From CAZJDM01 sp964544765 (GTDB lineage: Bacteria; Bdellovibrionota_B; Oligoflexia; CAYFLR01): a stretch of 58,821 nt of DNA. The stretch is from the NCBI GenBank assembly GCA_964544765.1, contig CAZJDM010000005.1, positions 1 through 58,821 on the forward strand, read 5' to 3'. A program made the position numbers and the translations under genes. Positions 1 through 7,922 of this stretch are shown one piece after another. The notes under the pieces are model-generated. The model was given only the letters and a program-made list of their open reading frames with translations, was not told where the DNA came from and searched no databases. Position 1 is the first letter of the stretch; every line of letters starts with the position of its first letter.

Positions 1-156
1 AACATTAAGGGTCTTTGGAGTCATATTGGAACATTTGAAGGTGATGTTTTTGCTCAGATCTCTGAAATTATAGCCTCAGATCTACAAGAATCAGGAGACA
101 ATCAAGATGGTTCTGATGCAGATAATAACAATATGGATAATGACAATAATAACTAG
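1..156 (+). CDS. C-terminal end of a probable thioredoxin-fold protein (partial)
   Basis: An open frame enters from the left edge and ends at TAG 154-156, giving 51 residues. The first part (LWSHIGTFEGDVFAQISEII) resembles the end of TlpA/AhpC-type thioredoxin folds, where a 'GxxxGD...I...I' strand-helix follows the last beta-strand. The last 20 residues are Asp/Asn-rich. The catalytic region lies outside the window, so the family call is inference from this short match and from the two thioredoxin-like genes downstream. The next gene starts inside this one, so the two are co-transcribed. Confidence 0.45.
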   Translation, partial: NIKGLWSHIGTFEGDVFAQISEIIASDLQESGDNQDGSDADNNNMDNDNNN

Positions 157-409
157 AATCTTAATAGTTAGAACTTTAAAAGTTAGAGCTTGTAAATTAA
201 ATATTGCACTCATAAGCAGTATTGCATTTGTAAACATTGTTAGTTGTAAAACAATAAAGATTGTCGATAGAGAATATCTGGCTTCACCTATCATGAATAT
301 TGATGATACTGGTTATGATATTTGCCGACTACAAATCAAACGAGTTGAATTAAATCCCGGTGGTATGGGTGGTATTAGTTATGGAGGCTGCATTACATGC
401 GGATTATAA
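140..409 (+). CDS. DUF4266-like small lipoprotein
   Basis: This is an 89-residue exported lipoprotein of unknown function. A basic N-terminal region is followed by a hydrophobic stretch and the lipobox IVSC (Cys36). After the Cys comes a DREYLASPIM segment and a Gly/Cys-rich tail ending GGCITCGL. DUF4266 proteins have this same plan: a lipobox, a 'WEREYLAxPxM' motif and a Gly-Gly-Cys tail. I chose ATG 140 rather than ATG 107 because the longer version puts charges and extra hydrophobics before the signal peptide. The start overlaps the end of the preceding gene by 17 nt, and the stop overlaps the next gene by 13 nt. DUF4266 genes are known to sit beside thioredoxin-like and DUF3570 beta-barrel genes, which matches this context. 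The biochemical role is unknown. Confidence 0.65.
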   Translation: MTIITRILIVRTLKVRACKLNIALISSIAFVNIVSCKTIKIVDREYLASPIMNIDDTGYDICRLQIKRVELNPGGMGGISYGGCITCGL

Positions 410-1467
410 TCCATTCACCTATACTTATAACCTTATATCTTTTAGGTAGTTGGGTAAATAATTTTACTCCTTGGATAGATAGTTTTTATTTATCAGCTCG
501 TGAAATGTCCTTTAAGCATGTTTTGGAACGACCTACTAAAGGTCATAAGATAGAACAATCTACTTTTGTAATTAAAGATACGGAGGGCTATGGATTTGTT
601 AATAATCTTACTTCAACTTTTTCGTTGGGTTTGCAGAAAGGTAATTTAACCCCAGAATTTTATCTGCAAAAAGGCTATTTGGAACGAGTTAAGGGGTATG
701 ATGAGTATTTTTTTCCCGTTTCGTTGAGTTTAGAATTACCAGTTAATCAACAAAATAATGTATTTGTTTCGGCTTTTACTGAATTAGGAGGTATTGATTA
801 TCACAACAAAGGGCTTAGTCTAGGGTATTCCCGTTTTTTATTTCAAAGAATGACAGAGATATCTTTTTCCCTAGGATATGATCGGGCCATTTCTCCTGCG
901 GATTATTATTTAAACCTACTATTGAAATCTATACAACACTCAGGTGTAACCACTGTACGTAAGGCTAGTGTTGGAGTGAAACAAATCTTATCAAGTACCA
1001 TGATGGGTAAGGTAAGTTGGTCTTTGATCGATCAGGATCAAAGGCCTTATGGTTATTTAATCCAAGCTCGTTTAATCAATGCTATTACTGCCTGGGATTC
1101 CAGTTTTATGTTGGGGGTGGGCTATTATGTGGAAGAAGAAGATTTAAAAATTGATTATCGATATGGTGTTTTAAGCGCTATGTGGGGTCTAGTGAAATTT
1201 AGCTATTTGTCAACTTTATCGGTGTTTGAGGATTGGGTAGTTAGTATCTGGTTTCGTTATGGTCATGAAATTGAAAAGGCTCAAATGATTACCGCTCAGG
1301 ATAGTATTAGATCCAAGTTAATTAATAGGTATACATCTTTGCTAGGGTTTCGTGCTTTGGTTCCAGTGAGAGAAAATCATAAAATTAGTATTGGTGCGTC
1401 ACAGATTGATTCCAATCAAGATTTAAGTAGCTGGTCCATATATAGTAAGTGGCAAGTGGAGTTATAG
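397..1467 (+). CDS. Outer-membrane beta-barrel protein, DUF3570-like by context
   Basis: The 356-residue protein starts with a short hydrophobic signal-like segment (residues 2-20). The rest is made of alternating aromatic/hydrophobic and polar residues typical of transmembrane beta-strands (for example FSLGYDRAI and SFMLGVGYYV). It ends in a short strand, KWQVEL. No catalytic motif is visible. It sits directly after the DUF4266-like lipoprotein, the usual place of DUF3570 outer-membrane proteins, but I cannot confirm that family from sequence alone. The ATG overlaps the end of the lipoprotein gene, and the next gene starts 3 nt after the stop. It probably forms an outer-membrane channel or scaffold partner for the lipoprotein and the thioredoxin-like proteins. 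Confidence 0.5.
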   Translation: MRIIIHSPILITLYLLGSWVNNFTPWIDSFYLSAREMSFKHVLERPTKGHKIEQSTFVIKDTEGYGFVNNLTSTFSLGLQKGNLTPEFYLQKGYLERVKGYDEYFFPVSLSLELPVNQQNNVFVSAFTELGGIDYHNKGLSLGYSRFLFQRMTEISFSLGYDRAISPADYYLNLLLKSIQHSGVTTVRKASVGVKQILSSTMMGKVSWSLIDQDQRPYGYLIQARLINAITAWDSSFMLGVGYYVEEEDLKIDYRYGVLSAMWGLVKFSYLSTLSVFEDWVVSIWFRYGHEIEKAQMITAQDSIRSKLINRYTSLLGFRALVPVRENHKISIGASQIDSNQDLSSWSIYSKWQVEL

Positions 1468-1470
1468 AGA

Positions 1471-2457
1471 ATGATGTTTGCTCAATTTGTTATATGGTCA
1501 TCACTTATTCTTACATGGTCCTGTGGATTAAAAAAAGAAGGCCTCTCGGTTGAGGAAGCTCTTTTACATAAAAAGCAGCTAAAATCAAATAAGAAAAAAA
1601 AACCGTTATTAAAGCAAAACGATGATGATCACGAAGAATCAAAGTTGGATGGAGAAGCAAGTGATTTAGAATCTGCGGATAATCAAGCATCTATTTCTAA
1701 TGGTAGTAGTAAAGTTTCTAATGGCAGTGATAAGGGAGCTATTTCTGATGATAATAAAGAGAGGCAACACGGTTTATCAGAAAATAATTCTTTAGATAAT
1801 GATGATGGTAAATTATCTGAAGAGATTGAAACGAAGTCAGATCAAAATATAACCATAATTGAGACTACTGATGATGAAGAAAATGATGGTGTTGATAATA
1901 CTGACGATGAAATGATGGAAATAGGTGGTCAAAACTCTGCGGATAGTTCTGAGGCTATAGAGGAGATAGATGGCAATTTGGATGAAAATGAAAATAATAA
2001 CAATGAAGAGAATTCATCGAATATCGATACAATGGATACTGGTATTGTCTTTGAGTTACCTGATTTAGAAGGAGAAACAATAAGTATATCATCTGTTCTT
2101 TTTAATGATAGAGCTATCTTGATTCATTTTTTTAGTATTTTTTGTATTAGTTGTTTTGAGGAAACTATAGAAATACAAAAATCATATGTACCAAATGAAA
2201 AAGTAAAAGCTAATTTCACTATAATCGGCATTAGTATTGGAGAATTTATAGCTGATGTTAAAGTATGGAAAGATGAATTTCCTCTACCGATTACTTATAA
2301 AATTCTGGTTGATCAGGAGAGTCAATTATTTGAAGAAATGGGAGGGTTACAATATCCTCTTTTTGTTCTGCTTAACTCAAAACACCAAGACATAGCCAGA
2401 TTTAACCAATTACCCTCTTTAGATGAGATATTGGAGAAATTGGGAGTTCCCGAATGA
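1471..2457 (+). CDS. Lipoprotein with long acidic linker and TlpA/ResA-like redoxin domain
   Basis: This is a 328-residue protein. A signal peptide ends in the lipobox LTWSC (Cys18), so it is predicted to be membrane-anchored. Residues about 45-185 are a low-complexity Asp/Glu/Asn/Ser linker. The C-terminal 140 residues form a redoxin domain that begins FELPDLEGETI and carries the dithiol motif FCISC (Cys225/Cys228) in the expected place after the first long beta-strand. A 'PLFVLL' strand before the last helices matches the cis-Pro strand of the fold (QYPLF). It probably reduces or oxidises a periplasmic partner, tethered on the acidic linker. Its end overlaps the next gene in an ATGA. The linker is much longer than in typical TlpA proteins. 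Confidence 0.7.
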   Translation: MMFAQFVIWSSLILTWSCGLKKEGLSVEEALLHKKQLKSNKKKKPLLKQNDDDHEESKLDGEASDLESADNQASISNGSSKVSNGSDKGAISDDNKERQHGLSENNSLDNDDGKLSEEIETKSDQNITIIETTDDEENDGVDNTDDEMMEIGGQNSADSSEAIEEIDGNLDENENNNNEENSSNIDTMDTGIVFELPDLEGETISISSVLFNDRAILIHFFSIFCISCFEETIEIQKSYVPNEKVKANFTIIGISIGEFIADVKVWKDEFPLPITYKILVDQESQLFEEMGGLQYPLFVLLNSKHQDIARFNQLPSLDEILEKLGVPE

Positions 2458-2978
2458 AATATCATATCGTTCAAATAGTTAAAATATTCTTAAAAAGATT
2501 TATTCCCTTTTTGGTTATGCCTTATGTGATGGTGACTGCTGTATGGGGTCCATTTCTTTGGGCCGGAGAATTAAGGTTAAGTAAAGCTCAAATAACGCAA
2601 CTTACTTTAAATGATATGCTTACAGGAAAGAAATTGATAATTACTGATAAGCCCATGTATGTTGTGTTTTGGGCCTCGTGGTGCGTTGCTTGTAAAGTTG
2701 AGTTAAAGCATTTAAAAAAAGGATATCAGAAATATAAAAATCAAATATTAACGGTTAGTTTAGATAAAAGGCGAAAAAATGCTCAAAAGTTATTGAGAAA
2801 ACTTTCTTGGTCTTTTAAATCTATCTATGATCAAGAAAGTCAATGGAAGAAATTATTTAAAATAGAGAGTTTGCCATATAGCCTGATATTAATTCCTGAC
2901 GGGTCAAATGAATGGATAGTCAAAAAGTCCTCCTCAAGATTATTGGCAATACATGTTTTGGAAAAATTGTTATTTTAA
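2454..2978 (+). CDS. TlpA-like thiol:disulfide oxidoreductase
   Basis: The protein has 174 residues. A long N-terminal hydrophobic segment (about residues 15-36) acts as signal or anchor. A thioredoxin fold follows, with the active site FWASWCVACKVEL (Cys77/Cys80), a WCxxC motif typical of TlpA/ResA. The expected cis-Pro is seen in LPYSLI near residue 141. The start overlaps the stop of the preceding redoxin lipoprotein by 4 nt, so translation is coupled. With the preceding redoxin and the probable one at the left edge, this operon holds up to three thioredoxin-fold proteins. That suggests a periplasmic electron or disulfide relay serving the small Cys-tailed lipoprotein and the barrel. Confidence 0.75.
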   Translation: MKYHIVQIVKIFLKRFIPFLVMPYVMVTAVWGPFLWAGELRLSKAQITQLTLNDMLTGKKLIITDKPMYVVFWASWCVACKVELKHLKKGYQKYKNQILTVSLDKRRKNAQKLLRKLSWSFKSIYDQESQWKKLFKIESLPYSLILIPDGSNEWIVKKSSSRLLAIHVLEKLLF

Positions 2979-3012
2979 CGCCGTGGGCAGAAATATTCAA
3001 TTAATCCAACAT

Positions 3013-3918
3013 TCAATCAATCCAGCAATTAGTTAGACCATAAGCTTTTACTAAATCTACTGCTTGGTCATATTCGTAATCACTTACCCTACGATTAAGT
3101 TTATCTTCATGATAAGCTTTATAAGCAGGATGGTATTGTTTCATTAGATTAAAATGTACTTGTGGTGAAAGTTCCTCTGCAACGAATTTTATAATATTTT
3201 CACTACCAGCTAAATTGAAAGGTAACACTAGGTGACGAATGATCAAACCCTTTTGGGCAACACCATTTTTATCACATTTTAATATACCAACTTGGCGGTA
3301 CATTTCTTTGAGGGCCTTTTTATTATAATGTTCATAGTTGGGAATGTTTGAATATTTTTGAGCGATTTTATTATCGGCATATTTCATGTCGGGAAGATAA
3401 ATATCAATAATTCCATCTAGAACTTCTATGGTTTCTAGTAGGTCGTATCCACCTGTATTGTAGACTAAGGGTAGATTAAATCCTTTGGGAATAGCTAATA
3501 AAAGGGCCTTTATAACTGCTGGTATAACATGTGTTGGGGTTACTAAATTAAGATTGTGGCAACCACACTTCTGCATAAATAAGAAAATTTTAGCTAACTG
3601 GGCGATAGGTGTTATCATGCCTCGACCTAATTGACTAATGTCATAATTTTGGCAAAATTGACAGGATAGATTACAATTGGTGAAAAATACAGTTCCACTG
3701 CCACCAGTACCAACTAAGGGCGGTTCTTCTCCCCAGTGCGGAGCATAACTGGAAACCATGGGCAAGGCTTCTGTATTACATTGTCCCATTTCGTCCTTTG
3801 TCCTATTAATAAGACATTTATGGGGACATAGAGTACAATTTTGCAGGATATCATTGAGGTAATTGGCTTTTTGTTCTAGTTCTCCTGACTTAAATGGTGA
3901 TAAATAGCTGGCTTCCAT
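3013..3918 (-). CDS. Radical SAM protein of the PflX (COG1313) type
   Basis: This 301-residue cytoplasmic protein carries a radical-SAM signature CNLSCQFC (Cys82, Cys86, Cys89) that binds the 4Fe-4S cluster cleaving S-adenosylmethionine. An N-terminal cluster of four more cysteines (Cys28, 31, 35, 47 in CTLCPHKC...GQC) and the GTGGSGTVFF segment are typical of the PflX family, often annotated as pyruvate-formate-lyase-activating-enzyme-like. The substrate of the family is not established. An upstream in-frame TTG would start the protein at 3939. ATG 3918 is preferred because AAGGAAG lies about 9 nt before it. It is convergent with the thioredoxin operon, 34 nt apart, and no formate-lyase gene is nearby. 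Confidence 0.8.
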   Translation of the reverse strand: MEASYLSPFKSGELEQKANYLNDILQNCTLCPHKCLINRTKDEMGQCNTEALPMVSSYAPHWGEEPPLVGTGGSGTVFFTNCNLSCQFCQNYDISQLGRGMITPIAQLAKIFLFMQKCGCHNLNLVTPTHVIPAVIKALLLAIPKGFNLPLVYNTGGYDLLETIEVLDGIIDIYLPDMKYADNKIAQKYSNIPNYEHYNKKALKEMYRQVGILKCDKNGVAQKGLIIRHLVLPFNLAGSENIIKFVAEELSPQVHFNLMKQYHPAYKAYHEDKLNRRVSDYEYDQAVDLVKAYGLTNCWID

Positions 3919-4102
3919 AGAAAGGCTCTTCCTTGCCAATATACTTAATACTTAAATTACTTATACATCACTGTTTAAATGTTAATTTAGTTTCAATTAT
4001 ACATTAGAGCGTAATGGAATAATAGAAAACAATTGTGGTTAAGCGATGCATCTAAAGCATGATTACTTGTTATTTGCCTAATATTGGGGCATAATTTAAA
4101 AC

Positions 4103-4714
4103 ATGGTTTTTGTTAGAATTAGCGTTGTAATATTCTTATTTCTATTGGTTGTTTTTGGATCTCATCAATCTCAAGCAAGCAATTTACAGTTATTTATAGG
4201 TGGTAATACAGGTAGAACCACCTTAATTCAAATGGCTGGTAACTTTAATATGTTTTCAACAACCCTCGAATTGATGAAAGGTATTTCAAAGCCTGTTACT
4301 AATGAATATAAGCTTGAGTCAGTTGATAGAGCCATAGAATCATCTACTGGTGTGTCAGTGGGTATTGAGATTTATCCTGTTAAAAATATAAGTATGGATT
4401 ATGCTCAAAAAAAGCAATCCCCATTTCGTTTTGTTTTCCTTTCTTTGTCCGGTATTTATTATGATCGGAAGGTGAAATTATATGAGTCTATCGAAAATAC
4501 TGGTTCTGATGAGAGTGCTTCTATTAAATCTATGGGAATAAAAACAGGTTGTGGAGGTAATTGGGTGTGGGGCAATGGATTTTCTCTCAAAATGGGTTAT
4601 GAAATTTATTTTCCTATTAGCGACCAGATTTCGGAGATTTCCTTAGTAGAAATGCCTTCAAAAATAAATGATAGAAGTAATATATACTTTCTTATAGGAT
4701 TTACTTTTTTTTAA
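4103..4714 (+). CDS. Small exported beta-rich protein, probable outer-membrane barrel
   Basis: The 203-residue protein starts with a clear signal peptide (hydrophobic residues 5-20, probable cleavage after SQA near residue 26). The mature part has alternating hydrophobic strands and ends in IYFLIGFTFF. A C-terminal Phe after a strand is the usual signature of an outer-membrane protein recognised by BamA. No family was recognised. No clear ribosome site precedes ATG 4103. It stands alone, divergent from the radical-SAM gene and convergent with the zinc-ribbon gene. Confidence 0.55.
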   Translation: MVFVRISVVIFLFLLVVFGSHQSQASNLQLFIGGNTGRTTLIQMAGNFNMFSTTLELMKGISKPVTNEYKLESVDRAIESSTGVSVGIEIYPVKNISMDYAQKKQSPFRFVFLSLSGIYYDRKVKLYESIENTGSDESASIKSMGIKTGCGGNWVWGNGFSLKMGYEIYFPISDQISEISLVEMPSKINDRSNIYFLIGFTFF

Positions 4715-4755
4715 TGTAACTAGGTTGATGAAATTGATGAATGGGTTTTTCGACT

Positions 4756-4947
4756 TTAGTATAGTTGTCTTCCGCAATACATACCAGATATTTTTTTTCT
4801 AGTTTTTGCGCATTCAGGACATGTTCTATCACCGTGAGAAGGGAACTTTTTTGAACATACGTTACAAGATCTGTTTTTTATCATTATTAGAGGTAGACCT
4901 GCTAATTTGCGAGTTTTATTAATTTCTTCTAAATCTTTTAGCTGCAT
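4756..4947 (-). CDS. Small zinc-ribbon protein
   Basis: The protein has 63 residues and two CxxC knuckles, CNVC and CPEC, 15 residues apart, which form a treble-clef or zinc-ribbon-like site. A basic segment and a late Cys (MYCGRQLY) follow. The arrangement 'RxCxxCxxxFxSxGxxxCPxC' is common in small bacterial and phage zinc-finger proteins that may bind nucleic acid or serve as adaptors. A ribosome site CGGAGA lies 5-6 nt before ATG 4947. The gene is cytoplasmic and lies alone between two longer gaps. Its function is unknown. Confidence 0.6.
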   Translation of the reverse strand: MQLKDLEEINKTRKLAGLPLIMIKNRSCNVCSKKFPSHGDRTCPECAKTRKKISGMYCGRQLY

Positions 4948-5240
4948 AAAATCTCCGAATTAGTCAATTTTAGTCTTTTATAATCTTATATAATTATAAT
5001 AATAATTTAACAGATAAACCAAGCGGGGTAAGCCCCTCGACCTATCTATTTGATCGAGACAATTAATTTCCCTTATTTTTAAGTATTTGTCAATACTAGA
5101 AATAGTAACAGTCTATATTTACACTACTTTTTACTCTATACTTTTTTTGTTTACAATTACCAATAATTATGGGAAAAGACCTATAATACTAGAGGTATAG
5201 AAATATTGAATTTTATTAATAAATATACGAGGTGGAAATT
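4948..5240. other. Intergenic region upstream of the lysine-rich protein gene
   Basis: This 293-nt AT-rich gap separates the divergent zinc-ribbon and lysine-rich genes. It holds a small GGGG-TAAG-CCCC hairpin near 5024-5035. A TATAAT -10-like hexamer at 5182-5187 lies about 55 nt before the downstream ATG, without a convincing -35 box. No ORF or RNA gene was recognised. Confidence 0.4.
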
Positions 5241-5999
5241 ATGAAGAATAAGGGATTTTTTGACATTGACATTCCGAAGTTTTTTCAAAAAAAATCAAGA
5301 GAATTACAAATAAAATTAGATCGTCTTGAGAGAGATGCTTTGAAGATCTTAAAACAAAAAAAATTGAGTGTTAAAATAAATGGCAAGAATACTACTTTGG
5401 ATAGTTTATTTCTTATGTTTGAAAAAGACCTTAAGAAAATGGCTGATAAAGTTTTGAAGGATGAAATTGTTACTAAATTCAAAGATGGAAGAGTTGAGTT
5501 AGAGAAATTTATTGAAAATAAGGTATCTAGGCTCATGAAGGATACTATTCAACCCAAATTAAAAACTTTGGATGAAGTAAAAAAGACTATTGATTCTTTA
5601 ACCAGAGAATTTATCAAAATCTCTAGTTCTTTTAAAGGATTCAAGACATCTATTAAAATTGTCCCGGGAACTAAAAAGGCTAAAAACACCGTATCAGAAA
5701 AAATCCGTAGCACCAAAACTGTAAGTCCAAAAGCTTCTCCGGTTAAAAAAACCAAGAAGATTTCTGTTGATAAAACAAGCAAAAAAAAGACTGCAACAAA
5801 GACAGTTAAGAAATCACCTGCCAAGGCAGCAAAGAAATCACCAACAAAAGCAGCAAAGAAATCACCAACAAAAGCTACAAAGAAATCACTAACAAAAGCT
5901 ACAAAGAAATCACCAACAAAAGCTACAAAGAAATCATCGGCTAAAGCTGTAAAAAAATCATCAACCCCACCTTCATCTACAACTACCGTAGATAAGTGA
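5241..5999 (+). CDS. Histone-H1-like lysine-rich protein with N-terminal coiled-coil
   Basis: This is a cytoplasmic protein of 252 residues. Residues 1-145 are charged and helical, resembling a phasin or coiled-coil domain. Residues 145-250 are a Lys/Ser/Thr/Ala/Pro tail with an 8-residue repeat of the type AKKSPTKA, six full copies and one partial. SPxK-like repeats in a lysine-rich tail are the hallmark of histone H1 and of bacterial H1-like DNA-binding proteins such as Chlamydia Hc and Bordetella BpH, so nucleoid or nucleic-acid binding is likely. A GTG at 5232 is in frame, but GAGGTGG lies 6 nt before ATG 5241, so that start is chosen. The helical N-terminal domain is unlike known H1-like proteins, which are tail only. 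Confidence 0.6.
   Translation: MKNKGFFDIDIPKFFQKKSRELQIKLDRLERDALKILKQKKLSVKINGKNTTLDSLFLMFEKDLKKMADKVLKDEIVTKFKDGRVELEKFIENKVSRLMKDTIQPKLKTLDEVKKTIDSLTREFIKISSSFKGFKTSIKIVPGTKKAKNTVSEKIRSTKTVSPKASPVKKTKKISVDKTSKKKTATKTVKKSPAKAAKKSPTKAAKKSPTKATKKSLTKATKKSPTKATKKSSAKAVKKSSTPPSSTTTVDK
5805..5963 (+). repeat. 24-bp tandem repeat encoding (A/T)KKSPTKA
   Basis: Six consecutive 24-bp units start at 5805, 5829, 5853, 5877, 5901 and 5925, followed by a partial unit. Units 2-5 are nearly identical in DNA, while the first and last are more diverged. This is the usual pattern for an array that grows and shrinks by slippage from its centre. Confidence 0.85.
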
Positions 6000-6144
6000 T
6001 CATCATCGGAAGTTTCATTGGGTAAAAAAAAGGATAGTTAAGAAATAAATCAAAAAATAAAGCCTGTATAATCGTTCTTGTATATGTTTGTAGAATATTG
6101 CTATACTAATGTATAGATAATTTTAACATAGATTTGTTATAAGC

Positions 6145-7143
6145 ATGACGAACATATCAAGTTCAGATTATAAGATAGTTCTTCCTAGTACAGGAATTTA
6201 CTATAATCTTCGGGGAACGCGTAGTCCTTTAGGTCCTATTTCATTTAAAGAACTGCAAAAAAAATTTTTTACTAGAGAGGTTAATAGTACTACTTATGTT
6301 TGGCACAAAAACCTCTCTAATTGGATTACCTTGGGTGAATGTCGTGATTTTGATATCCTTCCGAGTAAAAATCCAATCGAAGTTTCTTCTTTAGAACAAG
6401 ATCATGCTGTAGATAAAACCATTACAGCTAGTTTGAATAATCAGGAAAAAATATTTAAACTCGATCAAGTTGCTCAAGCTGTGCATGGCGGACATTTAAC
6501 CCCTTCAACTCCCGTGTTTTCCTATGAACATAATAAGTGGATCAGAGCTGGTCATCATAAGTCTTTAGTATCTATCTTTAAGAGAGTGGCGGCTCAAAAG
6601 AACGGTCTATATTTGCATAACGAATCTTTGGATGCCTCTAAAATCATATTCGACGGGGAAATTGATTCGACCGAGTCTACCAGGAGTTTAAAACCTGAGA
6701 TTAATGATGATAGTGTATTATCTTTGAATATTCCTAAATTAAATGTGAAAAAAACTACTGCAAATTTATCGATACCACCATTAGTGAATCAAAAAGTTAG
6801 TACTAAGGTTCAGAGAAAAGAAGATGCAAACTTTTCTGATAGAAATACTTCGAGTAACACTTCGATTAATATTTTGAATGATACTTTGAGTAATTCTTCT
6901 CCTAAAGTCGAAAAATCAGAAAATGAGAATGTTTTAAAACAAAGAAGAATTAAAAACATTTTTCCAGCCAAGAACAACAAGTCTAAATCTAAAATATCCG
7001 AAAGTTCAAAATCATCTATTATGCTTTGGTGCTGGGCCATTATTTTAATGGTTTTTGCCCTTATTGTATCTTCCTTGGCTTATTTTCCCGATAAAGTAAT
7101 GGGTATTATTGATCGTTTTTCTTTTTTCCGAGCTTTTTTTTAA
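6145..7143 (+). CDS. GYF_2-domain protein with C-terminal membrane anchor
   Basis: The protein has 332 residues. Residues 15-75 match the GYF_2 (DUF4339) pattern: a YY near the start, G-P-I-S before a helix, then TTYVWHKNLSNWITL. GYF_2 domains are thought to mediate protein binding. Residues about 95-145 (VFSYEHNKWIRAG) look like a second, diverged copy. A long Ser/Asn/Lys-rich linker (150-290) leads to one transmembrane helix near residues 293-314. With no signal peptide, the protein is probably tail-anchored with GYF domains in the cytoplasm. It may be a docking factor, but no partner is evident here. Confidence 0.65.
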   Translation: MTNISSSDYKIVLPSTGIYYNLRGTRSPLGPISFKELQKKFFTREVNSTTYVWHKNLSNWITLGECRDFDILPSKNPIEVSSLEQDHAVDKTITASLNNQEKIFKLDQVAQAVHGGHLTPSTPVFSYEHNKWIRAGHHKSLVSIFKRVAAQKNGLYLHNESLDASKIIFDGEIDSTESTRSLKPEINDDSVLSLNIPKLNVKKTTANLSIPPLVNQKVSTKVQRKEDANFSDRNTSSNTSINILNDTLSNSSPKVEKSENENVLKQRRIKNIFPAKNNKSKSKISESSKSSIMLWCWAIILMVFALIVSSLAYFPDKVMGIIDRFSFFRAFF

Positions 7144-7242
7144 TTTTTTTATCTGATTCGAGATCAATATAGTAAGCTAGAGTATAAAACTATTTACCAT
7201 TTTTGAACAAGGCTCAAACGTTTACGATATTATAGGTGAGGT

Positions 7243-7268
7243 AAAAAACTCCCCTGATATTCTCAGGG
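7243..7268 (-). terminator. Rho-independent terminator after the His-rich protein gene
   Basis: A perfect 6-bp stem CCCTGA/TCAGGG (7252-7257 with 7263-7268) has a 5-nt loop. On the minus strand it is followed, after four bases, by a run of six T (A-run 7243-7248 on the plus strand). It lies 30 nt beyond the stop of the minus-strand gene. Confidence 0.75.
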
Positions 7269-7297
7269 AAGCTTTATATAAATTAGTAAATTCTGAA

Positions 7298-7723
7298 TTA
7301 ATGTTTGTACTTATGTTTTTTAGATTTTTTCTTATGTCCAGCCGAATGGCCTCTTTCACGTTTTTTATGACGCCCGGTTGAATGACGTTTATCATGTTTT
7401 TTGCTATATCCGCCTGAATGACGCTTATCATGTTTCATATCATGCCCGGTTGAGTGACTTTTTTTATGGCCTTGGTGATCACCACCAGAATGAGATTGTT
7501 CACTTGCTTGATCAGCTAGATTGTCAAATGCTTTTTGAAGTTCCGATATTTTTTTGTGTATGGATTCGACATCATCATGAGTGACCTTGCCACTTTTTTT
7601 TAAATTATTAATTTTTTTTGTTACATCCTTTAGCTGACCAGTAATGCTGTCAATTTCACTTGCTCCAAAAGCAACACTACACAAACCTAGGATCATAAAA
7701 ATAAATAAGCACCATCTCTTCAT
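7298..7723 (-). CDS. Secreted histidine/lysine-rich repeat protein
   Basis: The protein has 141 residues. A signal peptide (residues 1-20, cleavage after FGA) precedes a short helical coiled-coil (residues 25-75). The last 65 residues are made almost only of His, Lys, Arg, Ser and Gly, with recurring HSGG/HSTG/HSAG and KKHDKRH motifs. Such His clusters can bind Zn, Ni or Cu, and the charge suits binding of polyanions such as LPS or DNA. Both roles are inference. A strong ribosome site (AAAGGAG, 7 nt before ATG 7723) and a good terminator show a true, independently transcribed gene. Confidence 0.7.
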   Translation of the reverse strand: MKRWCLFIFMILGLCSVAFGASEIDSITGQLKDVTKKINNLKKSGKVTHDDVESIHKKISELQKAFDNLADQASEQSHSGGDHQGHKKSHSTGHDMKHDKRHSGGYSKKHDKRHSTGRHKKRERGHSAGHKKKSKKHKYKH

Positions 7724-7922
7724 AAAGAACTCCTTTGAAAAAGTTAAATAAAACCCTTTTGGTTAATAAAGGTAGGCATAAAATATTATATAATTATTTG
7801 TTTAATTACTTGGAATCGTCGATAATCGAATTTTCCTTAATATAATTTTAATATAATTATATAATCTATTGTAATTAAAGAATAGTAAATTCTTCTTTGT
7901 TAATTTTTAGACATGAATTATT

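Noticed and set aside
91..294. 67-codon minus-strand frame over the DUF4266-like gene
   Set aside because: It is antisense to a better-supported lipoprotein gene and has no ribosome site.
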